Under the pieces are notes generated by a model. That model saw only the letters and a program-made list of their open reading frames with translations, ran no database searches and had not been told where the DNA came from. Position numbers and translations under genes: made by a program. Below, piece after piece: positions 47,626-58,363 of a stretch of DNA of 64,000 nucleotides (positions are counted from its first letter, which is position 1; each line of letters begins with the position of its first letter). Source of the DNA: Lactarius indigo (Eukaryota; Basidiomycota; Agaricomycetes; Russulales; Russulaceae); the NCBI GenBank assembly GCA_025766275.1, contig JAFKAC010000003.1, positions 1,922,001 to 1,986,000 of the forward strand, given 5' to 3'.

Positions 47626-47931
47626 TCAGGACGACGGATAGGGTCTCTCTCCGAGAAAGAATGACTTGCCCAGTCCGAGGCGGACGTAACGTGCATATGC
47701 TAATAGATTTCGCGTGAAATGTGAGATAGAGAGGGAATATGCGGGTGATCTCACCCCAATAACTCCAACGGCGTCCCAACCATTTGCCAAGAAGGGCAAA
47801 AGTACAACCGACACTATTTGGGCAAGCTGCTCTAAGCTTTCCTCCCACTCCTGTTGTGCAAGTCGATGCTCCTCGTCGTCTGAATCACCAGAAGAACTAA
47901 AGGAATCGATGGAAACAACGGATTTTGGCAT
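47626..47931 (-). CDS. Mim2-like mitochondrial outer-membrane protein, one frame slip
   Basis: Small protein that fits the fungal Mim2 family; Mim1/Mim2 insert helical proteins into the mitochondrial outer membrane. It starts at 47931: MPKSVVSIDSFSSSGDSDDE, an acidic cytosolic tail, then QEWEESLEQLAQIVSVVLLPF leading into the membrane segment. The expected continuation LGKWLGRRWSYW lies in the -1 frame from about 47788, where one G appears to be missing (TTGGC for TTGGGC). It is then joined by a 55-base GTGAGA..TTAG intron to AYARYVRLGLGKSFFLGERP, ending at 47626. Without the slip and intron the frame is also open through 47626, giving a less plausible middle (ANGWDAVGVIGVRSPAYSLS). Family membership is from remembered pattern, so moderate confidence. 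Confidence 0.6.
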   Translation of the reverse strand: MPKSVVSIDSFSSSGDSDDEEHRLAQQEWEESLEQLAQIVSVVLLPFLANGWDAVGVIGVRSPAYSLSISHFTRNLLAYARYVRLGLGKSFFLGERPYPSS

Positions 47932-48053
47932 AACTGCGGTGGTTGTAGTCTTGAGTGTTCGGACTCGGACCGCGGCTACCCGGCGTCAAGGTCGTGTATC
48001 GGACTCGGGTCTTTGAGCTTTCCTACTACCACCACAACCTGCTTATATGCGGC
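47932..48053. promoter_or_regulatory. Divergent promoter, Mim2-like / sugar transporter
   Basis: A gap of 122 bases between opposed starts. No factor site was identified. Confidence 0.4.
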
Positions 48054-50654
48054 ATGGCGCCCGTCTCCTGGCCGCGTCTTGTCGGTCGGCCTCTTCTCTA
48101 CTCCATATCCGCATTCGCGAGTCTTGGTGTGTTTTTGGTGAGTCGTCCATCATTATCCTCAACTCTTGCACAGGCTCAACCGTCTTAGTTCGGCTATGAT
48201 CAAGGGTACTGCATCATCATTTGGGTCTCAAATCAGTCGTTGCTTACTCTTCCTCAGTGTCATGTCAGGGATTATCACCGGCCCCCATTTTCGCAAGTAC
48301 TTCAACTCGCCTAATTCTTTAGAAGTTGGCACCATGGTAGCTGTTCTTGAAGTCGGTGCATTCAGTACGTCCTCGGTGCTAGGAGTCATATTGCGTATTA
48401 TCTGACACAACCCATAAGTAACATCCATCGCTGCGGGGCAGGTTGGTGACATTATCGGTAGAAGAGGCACCTTATTCGCTGGCGCCGTGGTTTTTGGCAT
48501 TGGAGGAGCCGTGCAAACTCTCACTACGGGATTCTATGTCATGGTCGTCGGCCGCGTGATCAGTGGACTTGGAGTCGGCCTCCTATCGTGGGTCTTCCTT
48601 TTCCTGACCTGGTCAACAGCTGAGCACTTTGCTCCACAGGACAATTGTGCCAATCTATCAAAGTGAAATATCACCTCCAAATCACGTGAGCCATTTTCAT
48701 GTCGCCAGGCAAGATCACTCACATCTCGTCACGCCGTTTTCCAGCGGGGGGCATTGGCATGTATGAGTTCACCGGAAATATTGTTGGTTATGCGTCTTCC
48801 GTGGTCAGCGTGGTATCGTAGTGCCTGAGTTCCCTAGTCAGCTAACCCTCCTCCAGTGGCTGGATTACTTCTGCTCGTTCATCGACTCAGATCTTTCATG
48901 GCGCATACCACTGTTTGTCCAGTGTATCATTGGAGCAATTCTTGCAGCGGGCTCACTGGTAATTCCCGAGAGTCCTCGGTAAGTGTCGTACCTTATTCGT
49001 CGCACCCGTAGTTTAGCACTCTGCAGTTGGCTCATCGACGTCGACCGCGACGACGAAGGCATGCAGGTCATTGCAGACCTACACGGTGGTGATCCCGAAG
49101 ACCTTGCCGCCAAAACCGAATTCCGTGAAATCAAGGAGCGAGTCATTGCTGAGGTCTGTTCTTTAGCGGGTCGGTGAGACAGTTACTTACACTGACTTCC
49201 CTCAGCGTGAAAGCGGGGAGGGCCGAACGTATGAGGCAATGTGGAGAAAATACAAGCGAAGAATTCTTCTTGCTATGAGTTCACAGGCATTCGCCCAACT
49301 TGTAAGCATTTCTTTCTTTCGGAATTCACACTGTCCAGTACTCACGCATGTCTGGTGTTCTTAGAACGGGATCAATGGTAGGCATTGACTCTGTAGAAAA
49401 ATAGCCTACGGCTGACTAGAGTCGCAGTTATTTCTTATTACGCTCGTAGGTGCTATTTTCTCGGGCTGCCGTCTTTAATTCACCACATGTCTCGTCGATA
49501 GCGAGAGTCTTTGAAGGTGAGCACACCCCTCGGCGCACAGGATGCGAGTGATAACACCGAGTTGGCAGCCGCTGGCTGGCTTGGGCGCGACGCAATACTG
49601 ATGGCAGGCATTAACGCCATCATATACACACTAAGCACTCTACCTACGTGGGTTCCTTGCAAATAATCACAGCCCAGCCAATCACAAAGTATTTCCTAGA
49701 TGGTACCTCGTGGACCGTTGGGGCCGACGCTCTATTCTCATGTCCGGGGCCGTTGTCGTATGTTTCCCCCGTGAACATTTCCCTGACCTGATCTGCGCCG
49801 ACCCAGATGGCCATTGCCCTAGGTGCTACAGGCTGGTTCATGTACATCGATATTCCGCAGACACCTAAAGCAGTGGTGGTGTGTGTTATTATATACAACG
49901 CTTTCTTTGGTTACAGGTATGTTGGCTTACTATCTTATGTCCTGAAGTCCTTGAAATAGTGCTTTTGAACAGTTGGGGCCCGTTCCATGGCTGTATCCTC
50001 CAGAGGTATGCGTCCCCTCGCATACTCGCTAGATTGAAGTATCTTACATATTCAAGATCCTTCCTCTCACTGTTCGGGCGAAAGGTGTCTCACTTTCCAC
50101 TGCGACGAACTGGGCTTTCAACTTTTTGGTTGGAGAAATCACGCCCTATTTGCAAGAAGTAATAACATGGAGACTATATCCAATGCATGGCTTTTTTTGC
50201 GTTTGTAGCTTTATTCTCGGTAAGCATGGACGCTCGTCTGTTAACGTGAGGGTGAGACTAAAGTAATTCCATTGTAGTCTACTTCCGTACGTTAACGGAG
50301 ATCGGCCGAACCATGTGTCCAATTTGCTAACTACTTGTTTGGTCAGTCTATCCGGAAACCAAAGGCGTTCCACTAGAGGAGATGGATAGAGTGTTTGGAG
50401 AAGGTCAGCAACCTTTTTTTTTCATCCTCAAAACGGATTCGATTCATTCAATGTTCTCAGACGAGCGGGAAGAGGCCCTTGAAAATGAGTCTGAGGTCAC
50501 ATCCCTCATACCCGATACCCCAAGGCGGGGCAGACAGTCTCTTAGCCCATCGAGGAACGACAGAGCCGCACAGAGCCGTGGTTGGATAAACCGCGTAATC
50601 GGCGGCGCTAACACTCAGGCTCTTTACGAGCCTGTTGCTAGTAGCGAGGAATAG
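48054..50654 (+). CDS. MFS sugar transporter
   Basis: Twelve-helix sugar/proton symporter of the MFS sugar-porter family, expected in the plasma membrane. It starts at 48054 (MAPVSWPRLVGRPLLYSISA). Exons joined by about twelve introns spell the family motifs: VMSGIITGPHFRKYFNS, then QVGDIIGRRGTLFAGAVVFG (GxxxDxxGRR), then VGRVISGLGVGLLS|TIVPIYQSEISPP, then NHRGALACMEFTGNIVGYAS. PESPR|WL at 48970-49030 marks the end of helix 6. The second half has AFAQL|NGINVISYYA|PRVFE, then AGWLGRDAILMAGINAIIYT, WYLVDRWGRRSILMSGAVV, YSWGPVPWLYPPEILPLTVR, ATNWAFNFLVGEITPYLQEV and LYPETKGVPLEEMDRVFGE. A hydrophilic tail ends at 50654. All signature motifs are intact. The transported sugar cannot be read from sequence. 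Confidence 0.92.
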
Positions 50655-51006
50655 GAACTCGTGAGGATGGGCGGTCAAGCGCACAATGATGAAAGGGAAG
50701 ACGAACTCGATACCTGATTCCCAAGTCTCCGCATCGGATAAGACAAGACCCCAATACAGATACAGCTTTCGTCTTATCTTTGTTCGTCCATCCTCGCCAC
50801 TCTCTTCAGAACTTTTTTTTGCAAAGAAAAACATTGATAGCTAATTTGAGAATCACCGCGTGCATCGCTGTATCGTTTGTCCCAACGTTCCTGTCTTGTC
50901 TTGTTCTTTTTCACCTTTCGCCCACGCAAAAATTCGCTTGACTACGGTCTTCGAGTACGTACAGAATACCGAAATCTAATTGTGTTCCCTCTGGCATGGC
51001 GACTTC
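50655..51006. other. Convergent intergenic region
   Basis: About 350 bases between the stops of the sugar transporter (+) and the FAD oxidoreductase (-). Holds their 3' ends; nothing else seen. Confidence 0.45.
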
Positions 51007-52369
51007 TTATACATATAAACCTAGCCGCGACACGTCCGCGCTTGGGCCGTGACGGAGAATAAGTTCGGCTAGCACCAGCCCAGTGCCAAGACTCATGGAA
51101 ATACCCCACGGCCCATGGCCTGCGCTTACCCAGACGCCACCGTGTAGACCGACACCTGTCTGTTGGGACGTCAATCTCGTAAGTAAAGGTGGCCCACTCC
51201 TGGAAACTGGACGGTGGCAGAATCCTGTCGCCAGTATATCGACTTCGTCGTCGCCGAGCAGTTTGCGCACAGTGCGCATCAGCACCTCTATCGAGGCGGG
51301 ATCTGGTTGTACTTCCGATGCGAGGTCGGGTACAGGAATCGCCGTCGTGTTCAGCCCAGCGAGGTAGATATTGCCACTGGCGCGGCTGAAGATCTCGGGC
51401 GAGAAGCTGGCGTCGTCGTTGGTGGTAAATATGGCATGGCAGCCTGTTGTTACAGACACCCCTGGCTCTGGCGCTGTCCAACGCGGCGAGCGCAAGACGA
51501 TGGAGTGGCCGGAGAGATGTGTGATTGGAAGCGAGACGGTCGCATTTGAGAAAAGCGCTTTGAACACGCGTGGTGTCCACACCCCTGCGGTTAGTATGAG
51601 GGCATCGCAGGGAAGCACAGTGATGGAACCTGATTGTGAGCGAACGGAGAGCCCGGTGATGGTGTTGTCGGACGATGTGATGACGTCCGTGACGAAGACG
51701 GGATGGTGGACGTGGACGTTGCGGGACACACATTGGCCGAGGAGGAACTGGCATAGCTGCAACGGATCCCTGCAATGCAACGTCTCAGGGGTAAATGGTG
51801 CCCAATGAGAGGTCACGATGCAACGCACACTTGTGCGGTGGTCGCTCCCGAGGACAAGATGTCGGCGGGAGGAATAGTAACTCCTCTTTCTGCGGAGAGC
51901 CACGAGGGGAGAGCGGCGCTGCCGCTGGATCCGGCGGACGCCGCGGCAGATGTACTACGGCTGACTCCTTCAAAAAGCCAGTCTTCGCCTTTCTTTCCAC
52001 CAGGGGCTCGCCGGGCTTCAGGAAGCGATATCCCCGTGCTGGGACTGTACCCCCACAGTCGTGACCCGTCGTGCTCTTCAGCGAGTCGCTTGTGTAAGTC
52101 AAAAGACAGTGCCCCGAGGGATGCAGTAGCGGGAGGGAACCAATCGCGAGCGAGAAAACCGGCGGCTTTTCCAGAGGCTGAGGCGAAGAGTGAAGGGGAG
52201 GTGTCGAGAAGATGGATGGTCAAACCATTCGAAAGCTGGGATAGATGGTATGCCGTAGATACGCCAATAATGCCTTGGCACGGGTAAGTTAAAATCAAAA
52301 CGTTATATTTGTACTACCTGCTCCAACGATGAGAACATTGTTAACGGGAGCATCGCTTGTAGTGGTCAT
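51007..52369 (-). CDS. FAD-dependent oxidoreductase (DAO family)
   Basis: Flavoenzyme of the D-amino-acid-oxidase/glycine-oxidase fold; substrate unknown, probably an amine or amino acid. Exon 1 starts at 52369 (MTTTSDAPVNNVLIVGAG) and carries the start of the FAD-binding beta-alpha-beta motif, which the splice completes as VGAG|IIGVSTAYHLSQL. The next exon has LLDTSPSLFASASGKAAGFL, where SGKAAGF is the flavin-loop type block. After a 47-base intron comes TLHCRDPLQLCQFLLGQCVS, then DALILTAGVWTPRVFKALFS (the GxWxP site), SLPITHLSGHSIVLRS, GNIYLAGLNT and the C-terminal FAD motif HGGVWVSAGHGPWGISMSLG. The protein ends SRLGLYV at 51007. Exon 2 is moderately GC-rich. No peroxisomal C-terminal signal is evident. 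Confidence 0.87.
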
Positions 52370-54112
52370 CGCCTCCGGCTCAGCATGAGCAAGGGTGGCT
52401 TGTAACTCGGATCGGACCATTCAGATGCCCTCTTAAAAGTGCAAGTCGAAATCCTCTACCATTTGTAGATTCTCGGCCCCCTCGAAGGCTGCAGACCTTC
52501 AAATTGGCCCCGAAATCGGTGTTTCCAAGTATTACACAAGCCCCCGCGATTCTCCGAGGGAAGAACGTCATTCTCCAGGGAGATACAAAGCAAGAAGTGC
52601 GTATCCACAAGGCACAATCCCCTCGTGTTGGGTTAAATATCGCAACTGGCTCGGACTTTGGAAAGTACTGGGCGTAAATTGATCTTTTCCCGTGGGACTG
52701 TTGCTTGTTCCCACTACGAGCCAGCCCACCAATTCAGATATTGGATCCAGCCGATTGTCCCGATGACCGCATATGGGGCCCTCTGAGGCCTGGGGTCTCG
52801 CACTGTTCGGGCCAATGGCCCTCATTATCGTTCTCAGTTCATGAGGGCCATTTCTTCATGTGCCCCGCAATAACCGACCGGGCCATCTCATTCCTCCGCC
52901 GTGGACCATTCGGGCCTTTTTTTGAAGGAATGGCGTGTCCTAGTCACGAACTTCTCAAATCTCGGCACAGTCGTCGTCAATCACCTTTCCCAAAGATTCC
53001 CAAAGGCGATAAACGAACGAAGATGGAAGCAAAAGCTGCAGGTGAAACGACACTCCAGCGCAGAAGACTTCTCGCTTAACCGAATTGCGTTGACCAGCCG
53101 ATCAGGGTTCATCAACGCTGGCCTTGAATGGGACGTGTAGCAGTAAACCGGTTAGCCAAGGCTAAGTCACGCGAACTCATAGCGGGTATTTGATAAACAA
53201 AGCTCGTGATTCAAACACGAGCCCAATGGACCAGTCATCATCGAGAGGTTGTCGTGTGTAGTGCTATGACGACAATTATTTCAACGTGACCGGGCTAGAA
53301 CAGGCAGTCGTTATGGTCCGCAGAAGAACGCGTGCGCAGTCAAGCCGCGAATCCGACAAGCATGGGGTTGGCGTCGTACGTCCAGGGAGAAACGCTTCAG
53401 CGCCACGCTCCTACCTTCTCGTAAGATGACACTCCGTGGGTATTGGTGGAGCAATTGAATAGAAATGGTTACCATGAGGGCCACGAGTGACACAACAGTG
53501 AAGAGACTCACAACTGGTGATGTAAGGGAAGAGTCCGCGGGCGGAGGGTGATTGGGCAGTTTTCTACTCGCGCCATGTATTGAAGATGCTGTAAAGGCAT
53601 CCAGTGGCGCCTTTTCTTTCCGCTTCCACCACTGGTAGGCAGCAATGGAAGCGCGCGTGTCGAAAAAAAAAAAGATGACAGTCAAAAACGTCTCTTAGCA
53701 ATGTGGCGTGCATCAGTCCCTTATCTAATATAGATGTGATTATTTTTGGCCGCCTGTGGCGCCGGGGGTCACACGCGTCCACGTCCATGAGGGACATTCC
53801 AATTCCAAAACACGAAAAAGGTGAGAACAACTGACCTACTTGGGTCCGAGGGCTAGTCTAAGTCGACGGAACATGGGTCGAATATTAATATTTATTTAGA
53901 TGAGATCAACCGAATCGAAATCGATCGAAATGAAATGAGGTGAAGTGACCCCGGCTGTCAGTCAGTATTCCTCCTCCCTCCCCACGGCCTTGTTGCCCCG
54001 CCTCACACCGCCGAGTGCTTAGGTTTATTGCCGGCCGTGTACATTACCTTTTGGCACGCACTCCCCACTTGTCTTCCGTTGGGACTTCCTCTTTCTTCCT
54101 TCACCCACCATC
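52370..54112. other. Long gene-poor stretch, about 1.7 kb
   Basis: Between the FAD oxidoreductase and the TMEM198-like gene, which diverge. Apart from the small minus-strand candidate at 53311-53685 (listed separately) I see no convincing coding frame. The last 200 bases before 54113 are pyrimidine-rich and look like the promoter of the TMEM198-like gene. Remains of a decayed gene or repeat are possible but not demonstrable. Confidence 0.5.
53311..53685 (-). CDS. Possible small membrane protein exon, unknown
   Basis: Not recognised. A minus-strand frame contains a protein-like run: YQWWKRKEKAPLDAFTASSI, HGASRKLPNHPPPADSSLTS, then a hydrophobic segment VVSLFTVVSLVALMVTISIQ that would span a membrane once. 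A polypyrimidine tract with an AG just upstream (near 53645-53670) could be a 3' splice site, so this may be an internal or last exon. No start codon or upstream exon was convincing, and the sequence after the helix is less protein-like. It could equally be chance. Confidence 0.25.
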   Translation of the reverse strand: MTVIFFFFDTRASIAAYQWWKRKEKAPLDAFTASSIHGASRKLPNHPPPADSSLTSPVVSLFTVVSLVALMVTISIQLLHQYPRSVILREGRSVALKRFSLDVRRQPHACRIRGLTAHAFFCGP

Positions 54113-56895
54113 ATGCCCCCTCGCCCGGGCTGTCGACCATGGCTCGCTCTCGTGTCCTCCAACGCCGCCCTCCTCTTCCTTCTGGTCGCCTCCCTTGTAA
54201 TCTCAGTCTCGGCACAGTCCACTAACTCTGCGGTGCCTTCTACAATCTCGCCCAGTGTAACGGTTATCAGGGAGACATCGTCCTTCACTACCACCACCGT
54301 CACAAGTTCCGGGATCCAGACTCTCTCTATAGTCACAGTCCTGCCTACCGTTTTCAATGTTACTCTCACGATCGCAACTACTCCCACCTCCACTGCCAAT
54401 GCCTCCGCGTCTACATCTTCCCCCACAGTCCTTGCAACCAAAATCGATCCCGCTTTTGGGGTTCTCGGCACTGTTCTCATTCTGACTGGTCTCCCCAGCG
54501 CCTTCCTTGGACACAAGAACAGATGGTCAGCCTATTCCTCTCATATATTCTCATCGCTGACCCTCTTGGGATTCCAGGACGTCTTTTTCTTGATCGGGTT
54601 CTACACCCTATCCCTCATCTGCTTCGCCCTTATCGTCAAATTTGGCATCTTGCGTTCAGTGAATCCACCTAGTACCACTTTACGGGGAATGTTCGTATTG
54701 TCGTCCTTCGTCGCTGGGATTGCCGGTGGAGGATTTTCCATCTTCTTCTGGAAAACAACAAAGTACTTCATTGGTGCTTGGGGCGGCTTTGCATTTGGCT
54801 TGTGGATCCAATGTTTCCGAGACGGTGGGCTCATCCGCCCCTTAGGTATCAGGTGGCTCATGTTCATCGGTATGCGCTCACGTTTCGGTCATCGAACTTC
54901 TTCATCTTATGCGAACCACAGCTTGTTCTGTTATCGGTTTTGTCCTCTGTACCATTCCGAGGATTCATTACCAGGTCCTACTCGTTGCAACCGCCATTGT
55001 TGGTGCCAGTGTCGTCATGTTGGGTGCCGACTGCTTTTCAACGGCAGGGCTTAAAGAGGTATTTCCACTCACTTCCTTTCCTAACGTGCACGTTCTGACG
55101 CCCTCGTGTGTGTAGTTCTATGTTTGGAACATCGGATACCGGAACCTATTCCCCAAGTACACGGAGCATAATATCCAATTTCCTGTTTCACAGGCCATGC
55201 AAATTGAACTTGGTCTAATCGGCGCGGTCACTCTTATGGGAATTGCGGTTCAGCTCCGCATCCTACATGTCCTACAGCAGAAACTCAAGGAGATCGCAGA
55301 AGAGCAGAGGCGCCGCGAACAACAAGACGACGCAAAAGCTGCAGAAAGGTTTTCTAAGCTCGAGCTCGAGAAGGCCGAATGGGAAAGGGAACACCCTAGT
55401 CTAGACAGGTACGACCGCAGGGACAGCGAATTTTCCGGCACCACCCTTCTAAAGGGCGGCGACAGTTCTTCGAATCCCAGAGATGATTCCAATCTCGGCA
55501 CACGTCCACGGCGTTCCTCTGGCATGTCAGAGTTCCTTGCCGCCGGTACCCCGGAAGAAGAGCTCAAACGCGCCGCCATGAAAAGACCCCAAAGTCCAGG
55601 CGTCCTTCCGGTGCTCGATCTGGGTAGCGACATCAAAGATGATGTCCCTCGTGCCTTTGTCTCTGGGGACATTGGGAAAAGCAAATTTTCCAGCGTTAAG
55701 ATGGAAGACCTCAAAGCCAGAGAAGACTTATTACAAGAGATTCAGACGATACGACGCTCCATCGACGTTCTCAAAGCAGAAACCCCCCAGCCATCTTCTG
55801 GATCTAGCTCCGAGTCTCGTCAGCCGTCTCTTACCACATCACAACATCCGTCTTTTGTTTCCCACGCTAGAACGCTCAGTTACGATCTCAACGGCACAAC
55901 CTTCGGCTCATCGCATCAACGCCCCCCTCGGCAATCCGACCCACGAGCAAGGATTCAGTCAATGGGAAGCCCAGCTTTCGGCGCTCACATCGGCCACACC
56001 ATTGGGCGACCGACCAGCGCGCCCCTGCGTGATGATGATTGGGATTCGTACCTTCGTGATCGGAAACTCCTTCAGCCTCCTTCTGGGGTATCTGCGCCTA
56101 TTGCTACTACTCCCGTACCAGTTGTCGTTCCGACTCCTCGTCTCTCTGTCCCGACAGCTGTTCAAGATGCCCTTATGCGTCGGCAGATGCGAGAAAGCTT
56201 ACTAGAGGCTGGTGGCATCGAGGGGACTTTGGCCGATTCGCGTACATCTGCAGCCAACCCTGACGCAGCACCTGTTTCCCAGAGGGCCCATCACCGACGT
56301 ACCGCTTCCTCTCCCCTTAGTAGTTCTTACATGCCCCCGACCATCTTACCGCCAAGGAAGGTGACCCCGCCTCCGGCACTACAATCGCGCACTGTCACCT
56401 ACGAAGAACTGACAGAACGCCATCGCGAGAAATTGCATGAGCTGCAGGCCCCACTCACAAATGCAGAGAAGGAACAAGCTGAAGTCTCGGCTGCCAAGGC
56501 TCGGTGGGAACGCTCCATAGCGGCAGAACGTCATGCAGTTACCAAGCGGCAAGCGGAAAGAGCTGCTGCGCAAGCAAAGGATTCACGCCGTCGTCGCTCT
56601 GAGGAAACCGTACAAGATAAGGATAAACGAATAATAATCTCGCGATTCAGTCACTCGTCACACACGCTCAAAAAGTGCAGACAAGCTGAGTACGATGCCC
56701 ACCCCAACAGTTCGGCCATCGTCGGCGAGGTTGTCTATGCTCAAAGTGGAAGACTGGCAACGTCAAGCGGCTCAAGGCCAGTCTGGTGCAACCCAGACAC
56801 GTCATGATTCCGGGGTACCATTTCCAGACTCGAAGGGCCACGAACATCGATCGAATCGCCGCACGACCGGTCTTCCGCGCGACCCCCCCAACTGA
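54113..56895 (+). CDS. TMEM198/TM7SF3-like membrane protein (DUF4203) with long cytosolic tail
   Basis: Multi-pass membrane protein with the TM7S3/TMEM198 N-terminal domain; in animals TMEM198 modulates Wnt signalling, but the fungal role is unknown. The start at 54113 opens with a signal peptide (LALVSSNAALLFLLVASLVI) ending near SVSAQS. A Ser/Thr-rich lumenal stalk leads to the first helix (FGVLGTVLILTGLPSAFLGH). Exons then give FFLIGFYTLSLICFALIVKF, RGMFVLSSFVAGIAGGGFSI, FIGAWGGFAFGLWIQCFRDG, ACSVIGFVLCTIPRIHYQVL and IVGASVVMLGADCFSTAGLK. The last helix is MQIELGLIGAVTLMGIAVQL. A coiled coil follows (LKEIAEEQRRREQQDDAKAA), then about 500 disordered residues. A 76-base intron (56610-56685) would join RRRRSEET to LSTMPTPTVRPSSARLS and LKVEDWQRQ, ending PRDPPN at 56895. 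Two frame slips would be the alternative there. Confidence 0.83.
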
Positions 56896-57273
56896 TCCGC
56901 TCCACCCCACCCGTAGTGAACGGGCTTTTTGGGCGTGTCAACGATTTCTTCACCGATATGTATATAATTATGGCATCCAACGCCGCGTTATTATGCCTTT
57001 CTATAACGGAGCCCATCATTGGACTTTTTCAGGACATTTACTGTAACGACACGTACGCAATTATGGAATGACATTTAGCATATCACATAATCTTGCAGCT
57101 TGTAGCATTTCCGACCGGCCATGGACCACATTGCACTTGCCTCTTCCCCCTGGTACATACAAGTATATAAACAGACTTTGTCTTTCCCACATTAACGTAA
57201 TCGGTGCCCTCGAACTGTATATTCCAGAAACCAATCACAATCCGATTATTGTAGCACAGGCCATACAAAACAT
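56896..57273. other. Convergent intergenic region
   Basis: About 380 bases between the TMEM198-like stop and the stop of the prenyltransferase on the other strand. AT-rich towards the right; no gene seen. Confidence 0.45.
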
Positions 57274-58363
57274 CTACTGGGACCAAATTTTTCGCTGGTA
57301 GTCTAACATTATAGGGAGAAGATCAAACAGGCCCATGTCCGGCCAGAAAGTATCAATAAAATGAATCTGCGTGTTATCGGTGCACTGTCAGAATCAGAAT
57401 GGGGTGAGCACCTGAATGGGTCCGGTCATCGAGGATCGCGGACTCACTTGCCAGAGTAGGAAGTCGCTCAGACGCTTGACGCCACTAGTCCTTATCAGAA
57501 TGTCTAGGGGAGGACTATTGACTTTCGTGGTCATAAGGTGGTCTTCGATGTCCTTTTCGGTGATTGGTCTGCACGCTCATCAGTTAGTATACACGCCACG
57601 CTGCATGCGTGCAAGACTCACTCGGTTCTCCCTTCGAGTAAGGCAACGTGAATCGTTTCTTCTACAGCCGTGGCAATCTCGTCCCGCGAAGAATACGGCA
57701 TACACAAATTCAGCACTGCTCTGGAAAGATGTAATTGTGCAGCAGATACAATGACGTTTGACGCGGAACCCACCTATGGTTATCCTTGGTCAGTTCTTCG
57801 GCTTTGGCTAAAGCCGCTTGTACCTCAGGTGGGAAGAGGTCGGTTTTGCCGACGGTGTTAAGTCGTACTCCGTGCTGAGCGAGCAAACCCCTAGAGCGTG
57901 AGAAGTTCAGTACCCCAGTAGGTTTTCATCATGGAAAAGGTACGCACCCACGTGTACAAAGGTCCAAGAGCGCGTTCTCGGCCAAGTGCATCAGCCCATC
58001 GACCTCTTCTTTCGGGCGCTTGAAGTTGTCGATAGCAAAGGCATATACAGAAACAAATTTGATATCGAGGCTGGAACATATCTCCAGAATCTAGTTGTGA
58101 ACAAATTGAGGCTTTTTTTTTTCTTTTCCCGAAGGGCCACGTGTACAGCGTACCCTCCTCAGTGCGACGAAGCCGTCGACGTGTCCTTGTATGACCTTCA
58201 TTCCTTTGATACGGGCATACCGTCTATTGCCGTCCATGACGAAGGCAACATGCTGTGGTATTGGGCCCGCTCTGAGCACGGCGAGACAGGCACGGTTGAT
58301 GTGGTCGAGGGTTTGGTCGCGCAGCCAGTTTGCGCTAGAGAACACGGACGACAGGAAAGACAT
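57274..58363 (-). CDS. RER2: Dehydrodolichyl diphosphate synthase (cis-prenyltransferase)
   Basis: Adds isopentenyl units in cis to farnesyl diphosphate to make the dolichol backbone at the ER, needed for N-glycosylation and GPI anchors. It starts at 58363 ([20 protein letters not shown]). The diagnostic region I is [20 protein letters not shown], followed by [14 protein letters not shown]. Further exons give [20 protein letters not shown] and [20 protein letters not shown], then [50 protein letters not shown] and the region V signature [17 protein letters not shown]. After a GTGAGT intron the last exon reads [20 protein letters not shown] and ends YQRKIWSQ with stop at 57274-57276. The catalytic Asp of MDGNRR and the Arg residues of RTSGxxRLS are present. 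At least six short introns. Confidence 0.94.

Noticed and set aside
51371..52287. Long plus-strand open frames opposite the FAD oxidoreductase
   Set aside because: They mirror the GC-rich exons of the minus-strand gene, whose flavin motifs and splice joins are convincing.
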